DNA from: JBKBUF01 sp046290815
GTDB taxonomy: Bacteria > Bacteroidota > Bacteroidia > Cytophagales > Cytophagaceae
NCBI GenBank assembly: GCA_046290815.1
Contig: JBKBUF010000025.1
Coordinates: 9,365-73,364 of the forward strand
Length of the DNA: 64,000 nt
Reading direction: 5' to 3'
Under the pieces are notes generated by a model, which did no database searches, had not been told where the DNA came from, and worked only from the letters and a program-made list of their open reading frames with translations. Numbering within the stretch: position 1 is the stretch's first letter; every line of letters starts with the position of its first letter. This document shows positions 45,023-53,050 of this stretch, in pieces. The position numbers and the translations under genes are program-made.

Positions 45023-46168
45023 ATGAGGAGTGTTTACTTAACATCTGATAATATTATTTCTTCTCTGGGGTTTACCTCTCTGGAGAATTTTAACCATCTG
45101 AAAAATGGTGTTTCGGGTGTTGCATGTGTAAATGATCCGGAGATTCTTTCAGTTCCTTTTTATGCTTCAAGAGTTTCGGACGAAAAATTAAATACAGCTT
45201 TTGCTACAGTTTCTGACAGCGAAGCTTATACCAGGCTGGAGAAGATGTTTATTACTTCAATAGCATCGGCAGTGGATAAATCTGAAGTTGATCCCAGGTC
45301 CCCCAAAGTTTTGTTTTTGATATCAACTACTAAAGGGAATATTGATCTTCTTCATCCGCAATCACCAAAATTTGGTCCGGAAAGATTGAAGCTTGCTGTT
45401 ATGGCTTCTAAAATTTCTGGATTTTTCGGTAATCCGAATGAGCCTGTTGTATTGTCGAATGCCTGTATTTCCGGGGCTATGGCAATATTAGTTGGGAAAA
45501 GGTTTATTGAAAGTGGAGCCTATGACTCTGTAATTGTAAGTGGAGGAGATCTTGTATCAGAGTTTACCGTTTCAGGTTTTTACTCATTTAAAGCATTAGG
45601 TACTTCTGCATGTAAGCCATATGATGAAAGTCGGGATGGGATTTCTCTTGGTGAAGGATGTGGAACAGTAATACTTTCTTCCCGGGATTCTGATTTAGAA
45701 AGTAAGGCAAAGGTAGTATCCGGGGCCGTAAGCAATGATGCAAATCATATTTCAGGGCCTAGCCGTACGGGAGAAGGTTTGAATATTGCAATAACCAAAG
45801 CATTGAAAGCTGCTGTTTCAGTAAAAAAAGAAGATATAGGGTATGTATCAGCTCATGGGACAGCCACACTTTATAATGATGAGATGGAGGCTAAAGCTTT
45901 CGCTTCGTCAGGTCTGGATGCTGTGCCGTTGAACAGTTTAAAAGGATATTTCGGACATACACTTGGTGCTGCAGGTGTCATTGAGTCTATCATGGCAGTT
46001 TGGTCTATGATTAATAATACTTTGATTCCAAGTATCGGATACAATAACTGTGGTACTTCGGTGCCATTAAATATTATCAGGGAGTCATCATCGGTTACCT
46101 ATGATAGTTGCCTGAAAACCGCTTCCGGATTCGGAGGTTGTAATGTTGCAGTAGTATTTAGTAAATAA
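45023..46168 (+). CDS. Beta-ketoacyl synthase (pigment PKS)
   Basis: This 381-residue KAS-fold protein has C148 in NACISGAMAI, a histidine in VSAHGTATLYND and another in YFGHTLGAAG, so the Cys-His-His set is complete. GISLGEGCGTVIL and SGFGGCNVAVV are also standard. The remaining sequence is rather divergent (short N-terminus, YLTSDNIISSLGF). It is translated with the chain-length-factor-like gene 1 bp downstream, and the two may form a heterodimer as in type II PKS systems. It could also be an independent condensing enzyme. Confidence 0.87.
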   Translation: MRSVYLTSDNIISSLGFTSLENFNHLKNGVSGVACVNDPEILSVPFYASRVSDEKLNTAFATVSDSEAYTRLEKMFITSIASAVDKSEVDPRSPKVLFLISTTKGNIDLLHPQSPKFGPERLKLAVMASKISGFFGNPNEPVVLSNACISGAMAILVGKRFIESGAYDSVIVSGGDLVSEFTVSGFYSFKALGTSACKPYDESRDGISLGEGCGTVILSSRDSDLESKAKVVSGAVSNDANHISGPSRTGEGLNIAITKALKAAVSVKKEDIGYVSAHGTATLYNDEMEAKAFASSGLDAVPLNSLKGYFGHTLGAAGVIESIMAVWSMINNTLIPSIGYNNCGTSVPLNIIRESSSVTYDSCLKTASGFGGCNVAVVFSK

Positions 46169-46169
46169 T

Positions 46170-46802
46170 ATGGAGTATAATATTTCAGCATATTCAATAA
46201 TAAAAGATCATAAGGTATATCTGAATGAATCTTTGTATTACAGCGCTGAAAAGAATATTTCATTTGAAGAATTTATTAAGGCAGTATATAAAAACTCAGG
46301 AATTACATATTCTCCATTTTATAAAATGGACAATATGAGTAAATTAGGTTTTATGGCTGCTGAGCTCGTTATTGGAAAATCTAAAATACCGGAGAAATAT
46401 CCTTTGGAAGAAGTTTCTATGGTGTTTTCCAATAGAAGTTCCAGTCTTGATACTGATAATAATTACTTCGAGACCATTAAGGATAAGAGAAATTATTTCC
46501 CTAGTCCTGCTGTATTTGTATATACATTGCCCAATATAGTTATGGGAGAAATTTGTATACGAAATAAAATAAAAGGCGAAACGGCTTTTTTTATTTCTGA
46601 ACAATTTGACCCTGAATTGATGGTAAATTATGTAAGTAATCTGATAGAAGTTGAAAGTGCAGGATGTTGCATAGCAGGATGGGTGGAATTGTATAAGGAA
46701 AATTACGAGTGCTTGCTGGTAGTGGTGGAAAAAGGTCAGACCAATAAAGATGAACTAAAATTCACAGTTAATAATTTAAAACAATTATATAATAAAATTT
46801 AA
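46170..46802 (+). CDS. Ketosynthase-like chain-length-factor candidate, no active-site Cys
   Basis: This 210-residue protein resembles the N-terminal half of a ketosynthase (the Ketoacyl-synt_2 type seen as the chain-length factor in aryl polyene clusters). It retains the strand pattern SMVFSNRSSSLDTD and SPAVFVYTLPNIVMGEI, but where the nucleophilic cysteine should be the sequence reads FFISEQFDPELM. It would therefore not condense by itself, and is likely the partner subunit of a full KS, inferred from family and from its place between the KS at 45023 and an ACP. Confidence 0.72.
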   Translation: MEYNISAYSIIKDHKVYLNESLYYSAEKNISFEEFIKAVYKNSGITYSPFYKMDNMSKLGFMAAELVIGKSKIPEKYPLEEVSMVFSNRSSSLDTDNNYFETIKDKRNYFPSPAVFVYTLPNIVMGEICIRNKIKGETAFFISEQFDPELMVNYVSNLIEVESAGCCIAGWVELYKENYECLLVVVEKGQTNKDELKFTVNNLKQLYNKI

Positions 46803-46806
46803 TATC

Positions 46807-47064
46807 ATGGACCAATTAATTAATCAATTGAAAGGACAAATAATTAAATCCTTAAAGCTCGAAGATGTAAAACCGGAGGATATCGATCCTTCCGCACCTT
46901 TGTTCGGAGAGGGACTTGGCTTAGATTCAATCGACGCACTTGAGCTTATAGTTCTTTTAGAAAAAGAATATGGCTTAAGAGTAGAAAGCCCTACTGCAGC
47001 AAGAAAAATTTTCTCTTCAGTGAAGTCAATGGCTGAATACATTACAGAAAATAAAAAAGCTTAA
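46807..47064 (+). CDS. Acyl carrier protein (second)
   Basis: This 85-residue ACP has the phosphopantetheine serine S41 in GLGLDSIDALEL. It begins 4 bp after the chain-length-factor-like gene and ends 3 bp before the next ketosynthase, the usual KS/CLF/ACP grouping. It is probably the extension ACP of the polyene synthase. Confidence 0.93.
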   Translation: MDQLINQLKGQIIKSLKLEDVKPEDIDPSAPLFGEGLGLDSIDALELIVLLEKEYGLRVESPTAARKIFSSVKSMAEYITENKKA

Positions 47065-47067
47065 TCA

Positions 47068-48276
47068 ATGGGTGGTAAAGTTCTGATAACAGGAGCAGGC
47101 ATTATTTCAGGGATTGGAAAGAACCTTGAGGAGAATTATAGTGCCCTTTGTAATGGTAAATCCGGAGTAGGAAAAATTTCCTACGTGGATACTGTATTTA
47201 AAGACGAGATTCCTGTATCAGAAGTGAAGTTTTCTAATGAGGAGCTGGCTGAAATGGTAGGCGCTCAGAATGAAAAGTTCATTACCCGTACCTCTTTGCT
47301 TGGCATGATTGCGGCAAGAGAAGCAATGGTAAATGCAGGAATTGAAGGGAGGTCAGGTTTCCGGACGGGCCTTATTTCTGCTACATCTGTTGGAGGAATG
47401 GGGAAAACCGAAGTGTATTATGATAAGCTTATAGCCCCAGGGGTGGTAGGTGATTTTCTTAACTATATGGATACGCACGATTGCGGTCAAAGTACAGAAA
47501 GGATTGCCGAATACTTAGGGGTTAAAGATTTTATGACTACAATAAGCACTGCCTGCTCATCCAGCGCTAATGCAATCATGTTGGGCGCAAGAATGATCAG
47601 GCAGGGAAAGCTTGACAGAGTCATAGTAGGAGGTACTGATTCCCTCACCAGGTTTACCATTAATGGTTTCAATACACTTATGATATTGGATCGTGAGCAT
47701 TGTAAGCCATTTGATGATCAGAGAAAAGGTTTGAACCTTGGAGAAGGGGCAGGATTTATTGTAATCGAATCAGAGAAAGCAGCCAGTGAGGGAAACCGGC
47801 CGGTATTCGGAGAAGTTAAAGGTTATGCCAATACTAACGATGCTTATCATCAGACAGCTTCCTCTCCGGAAGGAGACGGGGCCTATGCTGCCATGTCAAA
47901 AGCATTACAGGTTGCAGGTCTTAAGCCATCAGATATAGATTATGTCAACGTACATGGTACAGGTACTCCGAATAATGATTTATCTGAAGGCAGAGCGATG
48001 GAAAAACTCTTTGGATCTGATATGCCGGTGTTTACTTCAACTAAAGCCTATACAGGTCATACACTTGGTGCAGCGGGAGGGATTGAAGCTGTAATTTCCA
48101 TGCTTACAATAAGTAGGAAAATTATTTTTCCTAACATGAATTTTAGAAATCAAATGCAGGAAATTTCATGTACACCTGCTACAGAAATTATCAGAAATGT
48201 GGATGTGAGAAATGTTGTTTCCAATTCCTTTGGTTTTGGAGGAAATAACACTGCTCTGGTATTTTCAAAGATATAA
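47068..48276 (+). CDS. Beta-ketoacyl-ACP synthase II-like (main polyene KS candidate)
   Basis: This 402-residue protein is the most canonical KAS of the locus: nucleophile C163 in STACSSSANAIM, histidines in NVHGTGTPNND and AYTGHTLGAAGG, and NSFGFGGNNTAL at the end. KGLNLGEGAGFIV is also standard. It stands between an ACP and a second KS-like gene whose Cys is replaced, so this pair also has the shape of a KS/CLF couple. Extension of the aryl starter with malonyl units is the expected reaction. Confidence 0.92.
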   Translation: MGGKVLITGAGIISGIGKNLEENYSALCNGKSGVGKISYVDTVFKDEIPVSEVKFSNEELAEMVGAQNEKFITRTSLLGMIAAREAMVNAGIEGRSGFRTGLISATSVGGMGKTEVYYDKLIAPGVVGDFLNYMDTHDCGQSTERIAEYLGVKDFMTTISTACSSSANAIMLGARMIRQGKLDRVIVGGTDSLTRFTINGFNTLMILDREHCKPFDDQRKGLNLGEGAGFIVIESEKAASEGNRPVFGEVKGYANTNDAYHQTASSPEGDGAYAAMSKALQVAGLKPSDIDYVNVHGTGTPNNDLSEGRAMEKLFGSDMPVFTSTKAYTGHTLGAAGGIEAVISMLTISRKIIFPNMNFRNQMQEISCTPATEIIRNVDVRNVVSNSFGFGGNNTALVFSKI

Positions 48277-48281
48277 TTACT

Positions 48282-49343
48282 ATGAGTATCTATATAAAAG
48301 CATTAGGAAACGTATCGCCGCAGGAAACTCTGGATAGTTCAGTATTTCTTGAAAATGTAAGAGGATACGACAAGGCTTATTGTAAATCCGTTGAGCCCAA
48401 TTATAAAGAGTTTATCTCTCCGGCTGCTGCCAGAAGGATGGGTAAAGTAATTAAAATGGGCGTGGCCTCTGCAAATCTTTGTCTAAAGGAAGCAGGAGTA
48501 AATATGCCAGATGCTATTATAACAGGTACGGGACTGGGATGTATATTAGATACTGAAGTTTTTTTAAGTGCCATTCACGACAACAAAGAACAGTTCTTGA
48601 CACCTACCTCTTTTATCCAGTCCACCCACAATACTGTAGGGGCTCAGATCGCTCTGCTGCTTGGTTGTAAAAATTACAACTTTACCTATGTTCATCGTGG
48701 AATGTCTTTCGAAAATGCTTTGCAGGATGCAGTGATGCTAATAAATGAAAAGGAAGCTGCTAATGCTCTTGTAGGTGGTGTAGATGAACTTACAGATTAC
48801 TACGTGGAGATATTAAGAAAGATGGGTAGGCTGAAAAATGTTGATAATACCCTTGATCTTCTTAATGCAAAAGGATCAGGTTCCGCGGCCGGAGAAGGGG
48901 CTGCATTCTTTTTTATTTCTGATAATAAGAATGCCGGAAAAAATTATGCAGAATTTTTAGATGTCCATACATTTCATAAAGGCTCAGATAATGAAGTGAC
49001 CGAAAATCTTGTGGCTTTTCTTAGGAAAAATCAGCTTAGCCTTAATGATATAGATGTTGCTGTTTTAGGTCTTAGCGGGGATGAAGAAAGTGATTCCATT
49101 TACAGGAGACTCATGGACTCTCAGCTGACAGGAAAAGCGATAGCGGCTTTTAAACATTTATGTGGAGAGCATACATCTGCATCAGCTTTTGCAATGTGGA
49201 TGGGAGCTCAGATCGCAGATAAACAAAGGGTGCCTGGCCCTGCTTTGGTAATTGGAAATGCTCCGGCAAAAATTAAAAATATTCTTATTTATAATCATTA
49301 TAGACGCATAAACAACAGCTTTATGCTATTGAAAGCATGTTAA
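48282..49343 (+). CDS. Ketosynthase-fold protein with Cys replaced
   Basis: This 353-residue thiolase-fold protein keeps a KS-type outline (AAARRMGKVIKMGV, TGTGLGCILDTE, SFIQSTHNTVGAQIA). At the nucleophile position it has YVHRGMSFENAL, with H138 where Cys is expected, so condensation is unlikely. The C-terminal KAFKHLCGEHTSASAFAMW keeps a histidine. It starts 5 bp after the intact KS and overlaps the deacetylase gene by 7 bp. A partner or scaffold role is most probable. Confidence 0.8.
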   Translation: MSIYIKALGNVSPQETLDSSVFLENVRGYDKAYCKSVEPNYKEFISPAAARRMGKVIKMGVASANLCLKEAGVNMPDAIITGTGLGCILDTEVFLSAIHDNKEQFLTPTSFIQSTHNTVGAQIALLLGCKNYNFTYVHRGMSFENALQDAVMLINEKEAANALVGGVDELTDYYVEILRKMGRLKNVDNTLDLLNAKGSGSAAGEGAAFFFISDNKNAGKNYAEFLDVHTFHKGSDNEVTENLVAFLRKNQLSLNDIDVAVLGLSGDEESDSIYRRLMDSQLTGKAIAAFKHLCGEHTSASAFAMWMGAQIADKQRVPGPALVIGNAPAKIKNILIYNHYRRINNSFMLLKAC

Positions 49344-50110
49344 GGTACAGGCTTACCCAGGTCTTATTTTTTGTGCTTCTGACAGGTATTATTTTAGCAG
49401 ACTTATTTTCAGAAGTGCCCGGATATTTTTATGTTCTTCCTTTTGTAATTTATTTGGCAATAATTTTCTACGCTTCCTATTTCATAAATTCTGGTTTTTT
49501 TGTCAAAGCTATTTGTTCGGGAAATGAAGATAAAAAACAAATAGCCCTAACATTTGACGACGGGCCTGACCCATTGCATACCCCGCGAATACTGGATGTT
49601 TTGAAGAAAAATAACATTAAAGCTACTTTCTTTTTAATTGGAAAAAAAATAAAAGGCAATGAAGGCTTGGTAGAGCGTATTTACAATGAAGGACATATTG
49701 TAGGAAATCACACCTATAGCCATAGCTTTTGGATAGATTTCAATCCTTCTTCAAGAATAAGAGAGGAGCTTTTAAGTACAGAAAAAGAAATAGAAAACGT
49801 TATCAATAAAAAAATCAGATATTTCAGGCCTCCTTACGGAGTTACAAATCCAATGATCGCAAAAGCTTTATCTGGCATGAAATATGCAGTTATTGGCTGG
49901 AACATACGCTCCATGGATACTGTTGAAAAAGATAATCTTAACCTTTGTGAAAAAGTCATCTCCCAACTGAAGCCCGGAAGTATTATCTTGTTTCATGACA
50001 CCCGGCCGGAACTTGATAAGGTTCTTGAAACCGTCATAATGGAATCAAAACGCCAGGGGTATGAAATTTCACCATTGAATGAATTGACAAATTTACAAGC
50101 ATATGCCTAA
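49337..50110 (+). CDS. Polysaccharide deacetylase (NodB domain)
   Basis: This 257-residue protein has two N-terminal hydrophobic segments and then an intact NodB fold: TFDDGPDP (catalytic and metal Asp), GNHTYSHS (metal His pair), RPPYG and SIILFHD (catalytic His). It would remove acetyl or formyl groups from an amino sugar or similar substrate. Homologues occur in flexirubin loci, but their substrate there is not established. Its start overlaps the KS-like gene and its end overlaps the LolA-like gene by 8 bp. Confidence 0.9.
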   Translation: MLRYRLTQVLFFVLLTGIILADLFSEVPGYFYVLPFVIYLAIIFYASYFINSGFFVKAICSGNEDKKQIALTFDDGPDPLHTPRILDVLKKNNIKATFFLIGKKIKGNEGLVERIYNEGHIVGNHTYSHSFWIDFNPSSRIREELLSTEKEIENVINKKIRYFRPPYGVTNPMIAKALSGMKYAVIGWNIRSMDTVEKDNLNLCEKVISQLKPGSIILFHDTRPELDKVLETVIMESKRQGYEISPLNELTNLQAYA

Positions 50111-50738
50111 GTTCAGAATTGTTTTGTTTTTCATCCTTTTGTCTGGTCCACTGTTTGCTCAGCCTCCCGGATTTAAAGTGCTAACCGACACTGCCGGTTT
50201 CAGATCCAGTCTTGCTGCTGCAGCAAAGGAAATTAAAACAATTGAAAGTGATTTTGTTCAGGAAAAGAATTTAAGTGTATTGTCTGAGAAGATTATCAGT
50301 AAAGGACATTTTATTTTTAAAAAGGAAAATAAATTGCGCTGGGAGTACAATCATCCTTTCAAATACCTTATCGTAATGAATAACAACAAAGTTCTGATTA
50401 AGGATGAGAATAAGGAGAATAAATACGATATGAAATCCAATAAACTGTTTCAGGAAATCAATAGCCTGATGATAAACAGTGTGCAAGGTAATATTCTCAA
50501 TAATAAAGACTATAAGCCAGCCTTTTTTTACAATGACAATTACTTTTTAGTGCAGCTGTTTCCTCAGAATAAAAATCTGAAAGGATTTCTTCAGTCAATA
50601 GATCTGTACTTTGATAAAAAAGATTTGTCAGTGACAAAAATCATCATGGCCGAACCATCGGGTGATTATACAAATATTACTTTTTCAGCTAAGAAGTTTA
50701 ACGGAGAAATTGCTGATGAGAAATTCAATATTAAGTAG
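50103..50738 (+). CDS. LolA-like outer-membrane lipoprotein carrier
   Basis: This 211-residue periplasmic protein has a signal peptide ending PLFAQ and the LolA pattern IESDFVQEKNLSVLSEK followed by GHFIFKKENKLRWEY. LolA proteins carry lipoproteins across the periplasm; aryl polyene clusters contain a LolA-like protein thought to carry the pigment lipid instead. It overlaps both neighbours (8 bp before, 23 bp after), which ties it to the operon. Confidence 0.87.
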   Translation: MPKFRIVLFFILLSGPLFAQPPGFKVLTDTAGFRSSLAAAAKEIKTIESDFVQEKNLSVLSEKIISKGHFIFKKENKLRWEYNHPFKYLIVMNNNKVLIKDENKENKYDMKSNKLFQEINSLMINSVQGNILNNKDYKPAFFYNDNYFLVQLFPQNKNLKGFLQSIDLYFDKKDLSVTKIIMAEPSGDYTNITFSAKKFNGEIADEKFNIK

Positions 50739-51360
50739 TCTCCTTTTACTATTTATAGTTTTTGCCTGTCGTAAGCCTGCTGCAACCATCTCTACGGAGC
50801 AGATGGTCAAACCTGAAGAAATACTTGTTTCTCCTTTTAATAAGAAAGATTCGACCTTTTTGTATAAAACTGCTGTAGATACTTATGGAAAGTATTTAAG
50901 CGGTCTGTTGTTTATTAAAAATCTGGATAATAATCATTACAGGCTGGTTTTTACCACAGAAGTAGGAGTCAAACTTTTTGATATGGAGATCGGACCGGAT
51001 AAATTATTCAACGTTTATTATTGTATTGAACAGATGGACAGAAAAGTGGTGCTGGATTTGCTTCAGGCTGACTTCAGGCAGATGCTTGTTATTCCCCCTT
51101 ATCTTTCTAATACCGCTATGGTAAGTAATGCTGACGGAAATAAACGAGTGAAGTTAAAGGCAGACGCTACAGAATATCATTATATTATTGATGGGAAAAC
51201 TTCTGATATTAAGGAGTTTAAGAATATTTACGGAAAGACTAAAGCTAAAACCAAGTTAAATATTATCTTTGGTGATTATTCCAATGGGATTCCCGGTAAT
51301 ATTTTCCTGAAGCATGAAAATATTCAGCTTTCCATTTCGATGAATTATTTAAAAAGATAG
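50716..51360 (+). CDS. Small lipoprotein of the pigment locus
   Basis: The ATG at 50716 (MRNSILSSLLLLFIVFACRKP) is chosen because it gives a lipoprotein signal with Cys at about residue 18; a further upstream ATG at 50662 would bury it. The 214-residue product overlaps the LolA-like gene by 23 bp. The body is beta-rich without enzyme motifs. As a partner of LolA-like and MMPL proteins it may be the outer-membrane receptor for the pigment, by inference only. Confidence 0.75.
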   Translation: MRNSILSSLLLLFIVFACRKPAATISTEQMVKPEEILVSPFNKKDSTFLYKTAVDTYGKYLSGLLFIKNLDNNHYRLVFTTEVGVKLFDMEIGPDKLFNVYYCIEQMDRKVVLDLLQADFRQMLVIPPYLSNTAMVSNADGNKRVKLKADATEYHYIIDGKTSDIKEFKNIYGKTKAKTKLNIIFGDYSNGIPGNIFLKHENIQLSISMNYLKR

Positions 51361-51369
51361 CAGGGAAAA

Positions 51370-51741
51370 ATGCTGAAAGATAATTTTTATAAAGTAGTAA
51401 ACTCCGAAATTGCAGAAGGGCAGGTAAAAACACATGTTGAGATCAATCCTGCTCATAATATTTTTAATGGCCATTTTCCCGGCACCCCTGTGGTCCCGGG
51501 AGTTTGCATGGTTCAGATGATTAAAGAATCTCTGGAAAGCGCAGTGAATAAAAAACTTATGCTTACCAAGGGAGATAACCTTAAGTTTATGAATATAGTG
51601 GATCCAAGGGTTAATAAATATGTGACTTTGGATATTATGTATAAACTTACTGACGAACAGAATATCAAAACTACTGCTGTCGTTGTCTTTGAAGATAAAG
51701 TGTTCTTCAAATTTTCAGGGAGTTTCTGTTCTAATCAATAA
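51370..51741 (+). CDS. FabZ-like hotdog dehydratase
   Basis: This 123-residue hotdog protein has the FabZ-type motif NGHFPGTPVVPGVCMVQM, with the catalytic His in GHFPG. It should dehydrate 3-hydroxyacyl-ACP to the enoyl form during polyene growth. It is the clearest dehydratase in the locus, unlike the protein at 40672 that lacks the motif histidine. It lies 9 bp after the lipoprotein gene. Confidence 0.87.
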   Translation: MLKDNFYKVVNSEIAEGQVKTHVEINPAHNIFNGHFPGTPVVPGVCMVQMIKESLESAVNKKLMLTKGDNLKFMNIVDPRVNKYVTLDIMYKLTDEQNIKTTAVVVFEDKVFFKFSGSFCSNQ

Positions 51742-51832
51742 TTTAAATCCCGGTTTTTTTTCGGGTTACTGAATTAATTCATCTTTAGATTTGTTTGACC
51801 GGAATAAAGAACCCTTGGCACAAGGTTCAATA

Positions 51833-53044
51833 ATGGCTGATTTGACAAAATCCACATACCGCAAAAAATTTACAGAGTTTAACTGCTGTATATTAATTCC
51901 TACCTATAATAATGCTCACGCTCTTGCAGGAGTCATTAATGATGTACTTGAATATACTTCTAATATCGTCATAATAAACGATGGTTCGACAGATAATACC
52001 AGGGAGATTCTTCAGTCCTTTCCTGATATTACTGTACATCACCAACCCAAAAATATGGGCAAGGGAATGGCATTGCGTACCGGATTTAAAGTAGCATTGG
52101 AGAAAGGTTACCATTATGCAATTACCATTGATTCCGACGGGCAGCATATGGCAGAGGATCTTCCGGTTTTTATTGACAAACTTGAATTGGAACCGGGATC
52201 TATTATCATAGGAGCCAGAAACATGGACCAGGCCACTGTTCCCGGTAAAAGCAATTTCGGAAATAAGTTTTCCAATTTCTGGTTTTGGTTTGAAACAGGA
52301 ATTACACTTCCTGATACCCAAAGCGGATATCGTTTGTATCCTTTGAGGGAATTGAAAGATTTTAAATGGTTCACTGTGAAGTATGAGTTTGAAATAGAAG
52401 TAATAGTTAGGGCAGCATGGAAGGGTATTAAGGTTTTATCTGTTCCTGTTAAGGTTTATTATGCTCCTAAAGAGGAGAGAGTATCCCATTTCAGACCCTT
52501 TAAAGATTTCAGCAGAGTAGGAGTTTTGAATACAGTGCTTGTTACTTTAGCAATTCTTTACCACAAACCCTTGAAAGTTTTGAAGTCTCTGCATCCGAAA
52601 TCGATTGCAGGGTTCGTAAAAAAAAACATCTTTAGCAGAGAAGAATCAGATCTGAAAAAGACTCTGTCAGTCATGTTCGGTGTGTTTATGGGAATATTTC
52701 CAATCTGGGGTTTCCAACTGCTTGTTGGTATTCCATTATCCCATTTTTTCAGACTTAACAAAGCCATATTTATTATGGCGGCCCATATAAGTATTCCCCC
52801 GATGATCCCTGTGATCATCTTCCTTAGTTACTATACCGGTGGAATAATATTAGGGACAGGAAGAGAAATTCCGTATTCCGGATCCATCACTGTAGAAACA
52901 GTAAGAGAAGATATGTACCAATATGTTGCCGGTGCTGTTTTGTTTTCCTTTATCGCTGCAGCAATCTTTGGTATAATCACCTACGGATTGCTTAAAATGT
53001 TTCCAAGAAAAAATTCTGATTTGTCACCCTCAATTGAAATTTAA
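51833..53044 (+). CDS. Family 2 glycosyltransferase fused to DUF2062
   Basis: The ATG at 51833 (MADLTKSTYRKKF) is chosen over a TTG at 51791. The 403-residue protein has a GT2 domain (about 15-240) with LIPTYNNA, IINDGSTDNT and the DxD-type TIDSDGQH, and a membrane DUF2062 domain (about 280-390, FGVFMGIFPIWGFQLL). GT2-DUF2062 proteins occur beside aryl polyene genes and are assumed to add a sugar or anchor group. It starts 91 bp after the dehydratase gene, across a weak 4-bp hairpin. Confidence 0.87.
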   Translation: MADLTKSTYRKKFTEFNCCILIPTYNNAHALAGVINDVLEYTSNIVIINDGSTDNTREILQSFPDITVHHQPKNMGKGMALRTGFKVALEKGYHYAITIDSDGQHMAEDLPVFIDKLELEPGSIIIGARNMDQATVPGKSNFGNKFSNFWFWFETGITLPDTQSGYRLYPLRELKDFKWFTVKYEFEIEVIVRAAWKGIKVLSVPVKVYYAPKEERVSHFRPFKDFSRVGVLNTVLVTLAILYHKPLKVLKSLHPKSIAGFVKKNIFSREESDLKKTLSVMFGVFMGIFPIWGFQLLVGIPLSHFFRLNKAIFIMAAHISIPPMIPVIIFLSYYTGGIILGTGREIPYSGSITVETVREDMYQYVAGAVLFSFIAAAIFGIITYGLLKMFPRKNSDLSPSIEI

Positions 53045-53050
53045 TATTGC

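Noticed and set aside
51742..51770. Intrinsic terminator (CCCG, T-rich loop, CGGG)
   Set aside because: The stem is only 4 bp and the T run lies in the loop; genes on both sides look like one operon.
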